A stretch of DNA of 13,052 nucleotides from an uncultured bacterium (GCA_945833895.1 CAMAGQ010000037.1:1-13052); one strand, 5' to 3'; counted from the first letter of the stretch, positions 6,602 through 12,847 are shown. A program made the numbers and translations. The notes: generated from the sequence alone by a model not told the origin.

Positions 6602-6635
6602 AAAGAGAGGGAATTGTGCAGGCACTCTCTTTTTT
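6602..6635 (+). terminator. Hairpin with T-run immediately before the rsmD promoter
   Basis: AAAGAGAG (6602-6609) pairs perfectly with CTCTCTTT (6625-6632) around a 15-nt loop and runs into a T-tract ending at 6635. It would block read-through into rsmD from the repeat region. The loop is long and the stem only half G/C, so strength is uncertain. The repeat fragment just upstream also offers a competing CCCTC/GAGGG pairing. Confidence 0.5.
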
Positions 6636-6636
6636 A

Positions 6637-6645
6637 TGCTAAAAT
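6637..6645 (+). promoter_or_regulatory. Extended -10 element directly upstream of rsmD
   Basis: TGCTAAAAT combines an extended -10 TG with the hexamer TAAAAT (6640-6645). Transcription would begin about 7 nt later, on or next to the ATG at 6652, and no Shine-Dalgarno sequence precedes that ATG. The weak TTGTGC at 6614-6619 is too far upstream (20 nt) to be a normal -35. Confidence 0.5.
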
Positions 6646-6651
6646 GTGGTT

Positions 6652-7182
6652 ATGAACATTACTGGCGGAAAATACAAGGGTCAAAAAATTACCGCACCTG
6701 ATGAAAATATTACTCGTCCGACGCTTTCCAAAGTTAGGATGAGCGTTTTTAATACTCTACAAGCAATGGTCGAGTTTGAAGGGTTAAGTTTCCTTGATAT
6801 GTTTTCCGGTTCGGGAATTATGGCTCTTGAAGCACTCTCAAGAGGGTTTGGAAAAATTCTTCTTATCGAAAAAAACAGAAAAGTTTACAACATAACAAAA
6901 TCCAACATAAAAAAGTACGAAAATGATAACGACATAACCTTACTTTTTGGCGATAGTTTGAACCTTTGTGAAAAATTTCGCAACAAAAATAAGTTTGATA
7001 TTATATACATAGACCCGCCTTATTTTTCGGGTATTTATGAAAAAAGTCTGAGTATCGCGTCAAAAATCTGCTCAGGAATTATTATTCTAGAACACGTTAT
7101 TGAATTAGATTTATCAGAATACAACGTTCTCAAACAAAAACAATATGGTGACAAATTTATCACTTTTATTTCCGCAGAATAA
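6652..7182 (+). CDS. rsmD: 16S rRNA (guanine966-N2)-methyltransferase RsmD
   Basis: This 176-residue Rossmann-fold methyltransferase of the RsmD family uses S-adenosylmethionine to methylate N2 of G966 in 16S rRNA (E. coli numbering) on the assembling 30S subunit. The N-terminus MNITGGKYKGQKI matches the family opening (M-x-I-x-G-x-x-K/R-G). TRPTLSKVRMSVFNTL (21-36) is the conserved helix before the cofactor site. Motif I is DMFSGSGIMALEALSRG (49-65), and the catalytic DPPY lies at 121-124. I chose the ATG at 6652 rather than a GTG two codons earlier (6646), because the family N-terminus begins there and the promoter -10 ends at 6645. It stands alone between an upstream hairpin and the convergent Lpt operon. 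It is not beside coaD, its frequent partner elsewhere. Confidence 0.92.
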   Translation: MNITGGKYKGQKITAPDENITRPTLSKVRMSVFNTLQAMVEFEGLSFLDMFSGSGIMALEALSRGFGKILLIEKNRKVYNITKSNIKKYENDNDITLLFGDSLNLCEKFRNKNKFDIIYIDPPYFSGIYEKSLSIASKICSGIIILEHVIELDLSEYNVLKQKQYGDKFITFISAE

Positions 7183-7193
7183 AATTTCTGCAG

Positions 7194-7213
7194 CAAATTA
7201 AAAAACTAATTTG
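7194..7213. terminator. Weak symmetric hairpin between convergent rsmD and the Lpt operon
   Basis: CAAATTA (7194-7200) and TAATTTG (7207-7213) form a 7-bp A/T-rich stem with a 6-nt loop in the 44-bp gap between the two convergent stops. No clear T-run follows on either strand, so any terminator function is uncertain. Confidence 0.3.
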
Positions 7214-7226
7214 TCGGAAAATTCCC

Positions 7227-8030
7227 TTAACGGACAATCATGAAAGATTTCAGCATTCTGCCTGCACCATCGCCTTTTGTAGAAATAACTTCAATGTCTT
7301 TATAATTGAATGAGGTCGAACTTCCGCCGTCAAACGCCATTGCTCTATCAAGTTCAAGGTCTTTACACAATTTTTGAACTTCGTACAAATCCATCGGGTT
7401 GTCGTCTGTTATAATCAAAATATGGCATTCGTCAGTACCTTTTATCCCGATAATTGTTCTTGAGGTTTTGTGCAATACCGAGGCTGATTCTCTAACGACT
7501 TCACCCTTATCATTTTTTACAATAAATCCTTCTTCTTCCATACGGAGTTCAGGCAAAATCAACGGGCCGCCTTGTGCTGAGGTTTCTACGATACATCCGA
7601 ACGGAACTTCTGATTTGTGAGAAACGATAGTGTATTCAAATTTATTACCGCAACGCATTACTCGAAATTCGGATCTGTTCAGAACTTTATTCATATTTTT
7701 TCTGAAAAACGGATTTGTTAAAAGTGAGCTGTTAAACATCGGGTCTGCCGAAATCATTCTGTCCGTTACAATATAAGAAATTGTTTTGCTGTTTTTCGGG
7801 TCAAAAAATCCTGCGTTAATTGTCAAAATTGAACGACCTCTTATGTGGGCTTCCCGATTTGTAATCAAATCTTCTGAAGTTACAAACTTAATTTTTTTCT
7901 TAATCCGTTCACCTTTCAAAACAACGTGATAAACGCCATTGTCCTTATCAACGGTGATATCGCCTGCGATTGCAGGATTTACGCAAAAGATACCAACTAC
8001 CATTAGTAATAAAATTTTTAAAATTCTCAT
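7227..8030 (-). CDS. Secreted phosphodiester-glycosidase (NAGPA/DUF2233)-domain protein
   Basis: This 267-residue protein has a signal peptide (MRILKILLLMVVGIFCVNPAIA, cleavage likely after A22) and one NAGPA-like domain. The family is named for the mammalian enzyme that uncovers mannose-6-phosphate; bacterial members are exported and linked to glycoconjugates or exopolysaccharide. Hallmarks are LTINAGFFDP (69-78), QGGPLIL (153-159), SRTIIGI (190-196), and FDGGSSTSF (233-241), with the usual Gly/Arg-rich ending. An open frame extends 43 codons upstream into the permease gene, but I start at the ATG ending at 8030: it yields a clean signal peptide and has AAGGA 8 nt upstream. Only one base separates it from the permease stop, so it is probably translationally coupled and the last gene of the Lpt operon. 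The substrate is unknown. The product should be periplasmic or exported. Confidence 0.85.
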   Translation of the reverse strand: MRILKILLLMVVGIFCVNPAIAGDITVDKDNGVYHVVLKGERIKKKIKFVTSEDLITNREAHIRGRSILTINAGFFDPKNSKTISYIVTDRMISADPMFNSSLLTNPFFRKNMNKVLNRSEFRVMRCGNKFEYTIVSHKSEVPFGCIVETSAQGGPLILPELRMEEEGFIVKNDKGEVVRESASVLHKTSRTIIGIKGTDECHILIITDDNPMDLYEVQKLCKDLELDRAMAFDGGSSTSFNYKDIEVISTKGDGAGRMLKSFMIVR

Positions 8031-8031
8031 A

Positions 8032-9150
8032 TTATAAATCCTTAAGTTTGTAGAACACACTAATTGCATAAGTAAACGCAATAATAGGAAGTGTTGACGT
8101 GATATACGGTGATAAAACTTCTTTTTCGGCAAGTAAATCAAAGAACGGAAGAGTAACATAGTATAAGAAAATCATTCCGATAGCGATAATCATACCGATA
8201 AATTTCTGTTCACGAGGTTTGCTGAACCCTAACAAACTTCCCAGAACTGCCATCAACAAGCATACAAGCGGTTGTGTATATCGTTGTAAATACTTATTCA
8301 GCATCGCATTATATTCTGCCGATAAATTTTCTTTTTTCAGCAAATTAACATATTTTCTAAGGTTAATATTATTAATATCACGCACTTTTACAGAAGAATA
8401 AGTCAAAAGAGTAAAGGCATTTTTTGCCGATTCCCCGTTCAAAATATCCATTTGCGGAATATTTCCGATTGACTCAAAAATCCCTTCTGATGAAATTTTA
8501 TAGTTAGTAACATTTTTCAATGCCCACCTGTCATCATAGGCGTAACCGAGTTCCGCAGAATAGATATGCGACAGTTGGTGAACATCCTGATAGATATCAT
8601 CCGAAAAATCAAGAACGATTACACGTCTTAACTCTCTTCCGTAAGACTTTGAAACAACAACAGCCATAAGCGGATGACCTTTTTTATCTTTCTGAGTATA
8701 AATATATTGGGTAGAAATCACATCACCGCGAAGAGCCATCAATTTGTCTTCTGCTTTTGATGTCAGATTTCCTGCGATAAGAAAAGAACAGAAAGTAAAA
8801 ATTATACCAATAAAGACTACCGGTACAATAATTCGCTGAAATGACATTCCGACCGCTCTAAAAATGGTTAATTCGGAATCCTTACTCATCTTGTCAAAAG
8901 TAAACAAAGAACCTAACAGCAAACCTACAGGGAATGCTTTTTCCAAGATTTTCGGCAATTCACAGAGGAACAAATACACCGCCGTTTTAAAGCCGTAATT
9001 ACCTGCAAGAGCCCCTTTTATAATATTTAAAAGCATTTCTGGAGCAACCCAAACAATGGTAAACAAAAGAATTGCAACCAGTGAGGTTAACGCAACCTGC
9101 TTAAACATGTACCTGTCGTATATTGTAATTTCAGGAAATTTAAACCGCAT
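8032..9150 (-). CDS. LptF/LptG-family (YjgP/YjgQ) LPS-export permease
   Basis: This 372-residue inner-membrane subunit works with the LptB ATPase to extract lipopolysaccharide from the outer leaflet of the inner membrane and pass it to the periplasmic bridge. The layout is the family one: TM1-3 near residues 18-38, 55-80 and 107-126; a periplasmic beta-jellyroll-like domain (about 130-285); then TM4-6 near 289-308, 315-335 and 350-367. The coupling helix that meets LptB is visible as DSELTIFRAVGMS (91-103). Only one such gene is here, whereas proteobacteria have an lptF-lptG pair. A homodimer, or a partner elsewhere in the genome, is possible, so I do not choose between the two symbols. Its ATG overlaps the lptB stop by one base. 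Confidence 0.93.
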   Translation of the reverse strand: MRFKFPEITIYDRYMFKQVALTSLVAILLFTIVWVAPEMLLNIIKGALAGNYGFKTAVYLFLCELPKILEKAFPVGLLLGSLFTFDKMSKDSELTIFRAVGMSFQRIIVPVVFIGIIFTFCSFLIAGNLTSKAEDKLMALRGDVISTQYIYTQKDKKGHPLMAVVVSKSYGRELRRVIVLDFSDDIYQDVHQLSHIYSAELGYAYDDRWALKNVTNYKISSEGIFESIGNIPQMDILNGESAKNAFTLLTYSSVKVRDINNINLRKYVNLLKKENLSAEYNAMLNKYLQRYTQPLVCLLMAVLGSLLGFSKPREQKFIGMIIAIGMIFLYYVTLPFFDLLAEKEVLSPYITSTLPIIAFTYAISVFYKLKDL

Positions 9151-9875
9151 TATAAAGTAAAGTCCTTTCCTAAATAAAACTCTTTAGCAACAGGGTCAAC
9201 CGCAACATCTTTACTTCTACCCTGAATTTTAATTTTACCGTCGAAGATTACATAAGCCCTGTCGGTAATGGACAGAGTAGCCTTCGGGTTGTGGTCAGTA
9301 ATCAAAACCCCTAAACCTTTTTCTTCCGATAATTTTCTTATGTTGTCTTTAATTTCACCGATTGCGATAGGGTCAATACCTGTAAACGGTTCATCCAAAA
9401 GGATAAAATCAGGACTTGCAGCAAGAGCTCTTGCAAGTTCAACCCTTCTTCTTTCGCCGCCTGACAGAGAAATTGCAGTTGCTTTTCTTAGTTTTGCGAC
9501 ACCAAATTCTGCCAGTAACTCTTCCAGTTTTGATTTTTTCTCACATTCGGTCAATTTAGAATTCATTTCCAGAACCAACTTGATGTTATCTTCAACAGAT
9601 AGAGTTCTAAAACTTGATGCTTCCTGAGGCAAATAGCCGATACCTGCTCTTGAGCGTTTGTGCATAGGCCAAGTTGTGATATCAATACCGTCAATCGAAA
9701 CGTTTCCGGAATTTGGCTTTACTAACCCGACAATCATATAAAAAGTTGTCGTTTTTCCGGCACCGTTAGGTCCAAGCAGACCGACTACTTCGCCTTTATT
9801 GACATCAAAAGAAATATTTGATACAACACTTCTTTCGCCGTATATTTTAACTAAATTTCTAGCCTCAATCTTCAT
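9150..9875 (-). CDS. lptB: LPS-export ABC ATPase LptB
   Basis: This 241-residue cytosolic ATPase powers the LptB2FG exporter. Walker A is GPNGAGKTT (35-43), the Q-loop is YLPQEASSFRTLSVEDNI (81-98, an LptB-typical segment), the signature is LSGGERRR (137-144), Walker B is FILLDEP (158-164), and the switch histidine is H195 in ITDHNP. FTGIDPIAIGEIK (164-176) is also characteristic of LptB within the ABC superfamily. The length equals E. coli LptB (241). AAGGGG (9886-9881 on the minus strand) precedes the ATG by 5 nt. It is the first gene of a three-gene operon with overlapping or abutting junctions. No lptA or lptC lies in the window. Confidence 0.95.
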   Translation of the reverse strand: MKIEARNLVKIYGERSVVSNISFDVNKGEVVGLLGPNGAGKTTTFYMIVGLVKPNSGNVSIDGIDITTWPMHKRSRAGIGYLPQEASSFRTLSVEDNIKLVLEMNSKLTECEKKSKLEELLAEFGVAKLRKATAISLSGGERRRVELARALAASPDFILLDEPFTGIDPIAIGEIKDNIRKLSEEKGLGVLITDHNPKATLSITDRAYVIFDGKIKIQGRSKDVAVDPVAKEFYLGKDFTL

Positions 9876-9890
9876 CTTATCCCCTTCTAA

Positions 9891-9931
9891 ATTATAGTAG
9901 ATATATTACTCAAAACACGAGTGAAATGCAA
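9891..9931 (-). promoter_or_regulatory. Candidate promoter(s) of the lptB operon
   Basis: Two overlapping options exist on the minus strand. TTGCAT (9931-9926) and TAATAT (9908-9903) are 17 nt apart, giving a start near 9896. A perfect TATAAT (9896-9891) lies closer but lacks a good -35 and would start transcription near 9884, inside the Shine-Dalgarno. The first is structurally the better fit. Confidence 0.4.
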
Positions 9932-9945
9932 ACCATAAAAATTGT

Positions 9946-9982
9946 TGCCCTCAAGAATGACGGAGTACAGATTCTTCGGGCA
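9946..9982. repeat. Remnant of the dispersed intergenic repeat
   Basis: GTTGCCCTCA is followed by GAATGACGGAGTACAGATTC and TTCGGGCA. The same blocks occur at 6553-6600, but there the GTTGCCCTCA block comes after rather than before the GAGTACAGATT block. Confidence 0.6.
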
Positions 9983-10093
9983 AAAGAAATCACCACCCCC
10001 AGAATGTCGAGGGTTAATGCAAGGTTGTAACCCTAAAAATTATGAAATTCCCTCTGTCAAATTTTTGAATTTTCGGTTACAAAAATATACGAC

Positions 10094-10122
10094 TTGACAA
10101 ACTATTTTTTATATGTTAATAT
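10094..10122 (+). promoter_or_regulatory. Upstream sigma70-type promoter of the helicase operon
   Basis: A perfect TTGACA (10094-10099) and TAATAT (10117-10122) are separated by exactly 17 nt. Transcription would start near 10129, at the GTGGGG run, leaving a leader of about 130 nt before the ATG at 10263. Confidence 0.6.
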
Positions 10123-10147
10123 GTGTGTGGGGTAAATGTATATTTAT

Positions 10148-10177
10148 AAGTCTTATCAATTGATGAGACTTTCTTTT
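10148..10177 (+). promoter_or_regulatory. 24-bp palindrome plus T-rich run in the helicase leader
   Basis: The arms AAGTCT (10148-10153) and AGACTT (10166-10171) enclose the perfect palindrome ATCAATTGAT; the one imperfect step is a T-G pair. In RNA this folds as a long hairpin followed by a T-rich stretch (10170-10177). It starts only about 20 nt after the predicted upstream start site, so it could be an attenuator or early terminator. As DNA it could be a dimer-protein operator. Confidence 0.5.
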
Positions 10178-10223
10178 TCGGAAATTTTTTGTATTAATTT
10201 TATTAAAACTTTACATTATCCCA

Positions 10224-10253
10224 TTGAAAATATTATGAATACTGGATTATAAT
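10224..10253 (+). promoter_or_regulatory. Proximal promoter abutting the helicase start codon
   Basis: TTGAAA (10224-10229) and a perfect TATAAT (10248-10253) are 18 nt apart. The expected start of transcription is about 10260, only 3 nt before the ATG at 10263, and no Shine-Dalgarno sequence precedes that ATG. The mRNA would be effectively leaderless. Confidence 0.6.
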
Positions 10254-10262
10254 AAGTTTAGC

Positions 10263-12266
10263 ATGTCAAACAAAGTCGTTATTAGTGAAGAGAATAAACC
10301 CGCACATAAGAAATATGTGTTAAAAAAACGGGGTGCAGTTAAGACAGATTACAAGGTTAGTTACGAAACAGACCTTAATCCCGCACAGTTATCCGCTGTT
10401 GTTTCAAAAAAAGGTCCTATTCTTGTTATTGCGGGGGCAGGTTCCGGTAAAACCAAAACCTTAACTTACCGTGTTGCAAGGTTGATTGAAGACGGTGTTA
10501 GTCCTGATAATATTCTTCTTTTAACTTTTACAAAAAAAGCCGCTGCGGAAATGCTTTCACGTGCTTCGCTTGTTCTTGATGAAAGGTGCGAAAAGGTTGC
10601 AGGTGGTACTTTTCACTCGTTTTCTAATATAATTTTACGAAAATATTCTAAATATTTGAAACTCAAAAACAACTTTACAATTCTTGATAAATCCGACTGT
10701 GAAGATATTATTTCGCATATTACGGGGCAGATGTTTCCCAAAAAAGAAAAAAGATTTCCTAAGAAAGGTACAATTCTTGAAATTTATTCAAAAAGTGTGA
10801 ACAAGGAAACCCCGACAAAACTCATTATTGAAGAAGAATTTCCGCAATTTGCACATTGTGAAGATAAAATTATAGAAATTCACAAGGCTTACGTTGCTTA
10901 CAAGCGGGAAAATTCCGTGTTGGATTACGATGATTTGCTTTTGTATGTGAAGTTATTATTGGAAAATAACGAAAATCTTCGCAAAAAATTGTCTAATCAA
11001 TATCAATACATAATGGTTGATGAATATCAGGACACAAACACATTACAAGCAGATGTCATAAGGCTTTTAGCCTCAGAACACAATAATATTATGGCTGTCG
11101 GTGATGATGCACAAAGTATTTACTCATTCAGGGGGGCGAATTACCGCAACATCCTTGATTTTCCTAAGATGTTTGAGGGTGCTGAAATAATCAAACTTGA
11201 GCAAAATTACAGAAGTACTAAAAATATTTTGAAATTTACCAACGCAATTATCGCTCAGGCGAAAGAAAAATATGCAAAAACTTTGTTTTCGGATATTGAA
11301 TCACCTGTTGTTCCGGCATTAATTTGTGCAAAAGACACCCAGATGGAGGCGGATTTTATTTGTCAAAGAATTTTAGAACTTTTGGACGAAGATATAAGTT
11401 TGTCTGATATTTGCGTGCTTGCACGAAACGCGAGGATGTCTTACGCGTTGGAAATTGAATTATCAAAACGTGCAATTCCTTATCAAAAATTCGGCGGTCC
11501 AAAGTTTATGGAAACCGCTCATATCAAGGATATTGTCGCACATTTGAGAGTAATTCTTAACCCTGATGATATAATCAGTTTGACAAGAATTTTGTTGTTA
11601 CTAAAAGGTGTCGGAGCGTCTACGGTTAATTCTGTTTTGCCGATTATAAAAGGACAGTTGAACCCTGATGTTAAACTTTTGCCGTCAAACAAGGCTGCAA
11701 GTATAGCACCAATGCTACAAACGCTAGACAGGATAAGAAGTACGATAGCAAAGGAAAAGCCGTCGGATATTGTGGAAAAAGTTATTGCGTATTACCGTCC
11801 GATTTTGAAAGATAAGTACGACGATTTTAATAAACGTGAAAAAGATTTAGACCATTTTGAATATTTGGCAACACAGTATTCAAGTTTGGAAGATTTTATA
11901 AGCGATTTGGCACTTGAACCGCCTGATGCTAGTGTTGAGGGAATGTATAAAAGAAACAGTGATGACGAAGCGTTGACGATTTCTACAATTCACTCAGCGA
12001 AAGGGCTTGAGTGGGATAGCGTTTTTATAATCGGTGCGGTTGACGGAAGATTTCCGAGTGCTTATTCGTTCAATTCGGAAGCGGAGTTGGACGAGGAATT
12101 AAGGTTGATGTATGTAGCCTCAACCCGTGCAAAAAATAATTTATATATTACGTATCCTGTCGATATGTACGATTATTCAATGAATTTGGTCTTGTCGAAA
12201 CCGTCAAGATTTTTGGATAACATACCGGAGGATATTTTAGAAGTTTGGGATATTACAGAAGAGTAA
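10263..12266 (+). CDS. UvrD/PcrA/Rep-type superfamily 1A DNA helicase
   Basis: This 667-residue ATP-dependent 3'-5' DNA helicase has the full SF1A motif set: Q motif LNPAQLSAV (38-46), motif I AGAGSGKTKT (57-66), Ia LLTFTKKAAAEM (86-97), Ib GTFHSFSN (115-122), II VDEYQDTN (252-259), III GDDAQSIYSFRGA (280-292), IV LEQNYRST (312-319), V ISTIHSAKGLEWDSVFIIG (573-591), and VI EELRLMYVASTRAKNNLYI (611-629). Roles in this family are nucleotide excision and mismatch repair, removal of RecA or RNA polymerase, and replication restart. It is somewhat shorter than UvrD or PcrA (about 720) and ends soon after motif VI, without their RNA-polymerase-binding tail, so I do not give a symbol. About 37 basic residues precede the Q motif. 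The first ATG is used; a GTG at codon 19 is an alternative. rnhA follows after 10 nt. Confidence 0.93.
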   Translation: MSNKVVISEENKPAHKKYVLKKRGAVKTDYKVSYETDLNPAQLSAVVSKKGPILVIAGAGSGKTKTLTYRVARLIEDGVSPDNILLLTFTKKAAAEMLSRASLVLDERCEKVAGGTFHSFSNIILRKYSKYLKLKNNFTILDKSDCEDIISHITGQMFPKKEKRFPKKGTILEIYSKSVNKETPTKLIIEEEFPQFAHCEDKIIEIHKAYVAYKRENSVLDYDDLLLYVKLLLENNENLRKKLSNQYQYIMVDEYQDTNTLQADVIRLLASEHNNIMAVGDDAQSIYSFRGANYRNILDFPKMFEGAEIIKLEQNYRSTKNILKFTNAIIAQAKEKYAKTLFSDIESPVVPALICAKDTQMEADFICQRILELLDEDISLSDICVLARNARMSYALEIELSKRAIPYQKFGGPKFMETAHIKDIVAHLRVILNPDDIISLTRILLLLKGVGASTVNSVLPIIKGQLNPDVKLLPSNKAASIAPMLQTLDRIRSTIAKEKPSDIVEKVIAYYRPILKDKYDDFNKREKDLDHFEYLATQYSSLEDFISDLALEPPDASVEGMYKRNSDDEALTISTIHSAKGLEWDSVFIIGAVDGRFPSAYSFNSEAELDEELRLMYVASTRAKNNLYITYPVDMYDYSMNLVLSKPSRFLDNIPEDILEVWDITEE

Positions 12267-12276
12267 AAGGACAAAA

Positions 12277-12753
12277 ATGTTAGTAAAAATATATACAGAC
12301 GGTGCGTGTAGCGGAAATCCGGGAAAAGGCGGTTACGGAACGATTTTGATTGCCGAAGATGAGTCGGGAAAAGTTCATAAAAAAGAAATTACACAAGGGT
12401 TTCGTGTAACTACAAATAATCGTATGGAACTACTTGCGGCAATTGTCGGGTTGGAAGCATTGAAAAAGCCGTGTGATGTCGAATTAACTTCCGATTCAAA
12501 ATATCTTGTAGATGCGTTTAACCAAAAATGGGTTGACGGCTGGGTGAAAAAAGGCTGGAAAGGTGCAAATAAACAACCTGTTAAAAATCAGGATTTGTGG
12601 AAACGACTACTTGAAGCAAAGAAAAATCATAATGTAAAATTTATCTGGGTAAAAGGTCACAATGGTCACGAATTTAACGAACGCTGTGACGAAATGGCTG
12701 TTGCTTCATCAAATAGCGACAATCTTCTTGAGGATGAAGGGTTTTCCGCCTAA
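12277..12753 (+). CDS. rnhA: Ribonuclease HI
   Basis: This 158-residue type 1 RNase H cleaves the RNA strand of RNA-DNA hybrids, removing R-loops and primers in a two-metal reaction. All catalytic residues are visible: D8 (YTDGACSGNPG), E51 (NNRMEL), D73 (TSDSKYL), H128 (VKGHNGH) and D138 (NERCDEMA). The basic handle region WVKKGWKGANKQPVKNQDLW (89-108) is present. The length is near E. coli RNase HI (155), and the C-terminus is mildly acidic. AAAGG (12266-12270) lies 6 nt before the ATG, and its first base is the last base of the helicase stop, so the two genes form an operon. The shared transcription suggests joint duty in clearing R-loops and repair intermediates. Confidence 0.97.
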   Translation: MLVKIYTDGACSGNPGKGGYGTILIAEDESGKVHKKEITQGFRVTTNNRMELLAAIVGLEALKKPCDVELTSDSKYLVDAFNQKWVDGWVKKGWKGANKQPVKNQDLWKRLLEAKKNHNVKFIWVKGHNGHEFNERCDEMAVASSNSDNLLEDEGFSA

Positions 12754-12788
12754 ATCCAAATGGAGAGATTATTTCAGAATTTGTCAAT

Positions 12789-12816
12789 CCGTATTTTTAC
12801 TTACGTAAAAATACGG
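12789..12816. repeat. Perfect 12-bp inverted repeat downstream of rnhA
   Basis: CCGTATTTTTAC (12789-12800) and GTAAAAATACGG (12805-12816) are exact inverse complements with a 4-nt loop TTAC. It begins 36 nt after the rnhA stop. No T-run follows on either strand, so it is not a typical intrinsic terminator. It ends 3 nt before the -35 of the next promoter, so it may be an operator. A Rho-independent stop relying on the stem's own A/T tracts is the alternative. Confidence 0.7.
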
Positions 12817-12818
12817 TA

Positions 12819-12847
12819 TTGTGTATAATCAAAAAAAATCCTATAAT
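12819..12847 (+). promoter_or_regulatory. Promoter of the right-edge gene
   Basis: TTGTGT (12819-12824) and a perfect TATAAT (12842-12847) are 17 nt apart, giving a start near 12854. A second TATAAT lies at 12824-12829 but lacks a -35. The leader carries AGAAGGA at 12871-12877. Confidence 0.55.

Larger units (their letters stand above)
9876..10262. other. Divergent intergenic region between lptB and the helicase gene
   Basis: This 387-bp gap between divergent genes has no credible coding frame. From left to right it holds the lptB ribosome site and promoter options, a remnant of the dispersed repeat (9946-9982), a weak AGGGTT/AACCCT inverted pair (10010-10015 and 10029-10034), a strong -35/-10 pair (10094-10122), a 24-bp palindrome (10148-10171), and a second promoter abutting the helicase start. 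Confidence 0.7.

Noticed and set aside
6646..6651. GTG at 6646 as the rsmD start
   Set aside because: It would add only Met-Val before the family-typical MNITGGKYKG and would lie before the predicted transcription start.
7211..7237. TTGTC/GACAA inverted pair spanning the stop of the glycosidase-domain gene
   Set aside because: It is only 5 bp with a long loop and no T-run, so it is easily due to chance.
8031..8159. 43-codon upstream extension of the glycosidase-domain gene into the permease gene
   Set aside because: The extension lies antiparallel to no new evidence: it is the permease coding DNA in another frame, it would bury the signal peptide, and a good Shine-Dalgarno supports the ATG ending at 8030.
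9268..9627. 119-codon open frame on the plus strand opposite lptB
   Set aside because: It lies entirely inside a certain gene on the other strand, has no ribosome binding site, and its composition mirrors the lptB codons.
10010..10034. AGGGTT/AACCCT inverted pair as a terminator
   Set aside because: It has a 6-bp stem with a 13-nt loop and no T-run on either strand, and it is not downstream of any gene.
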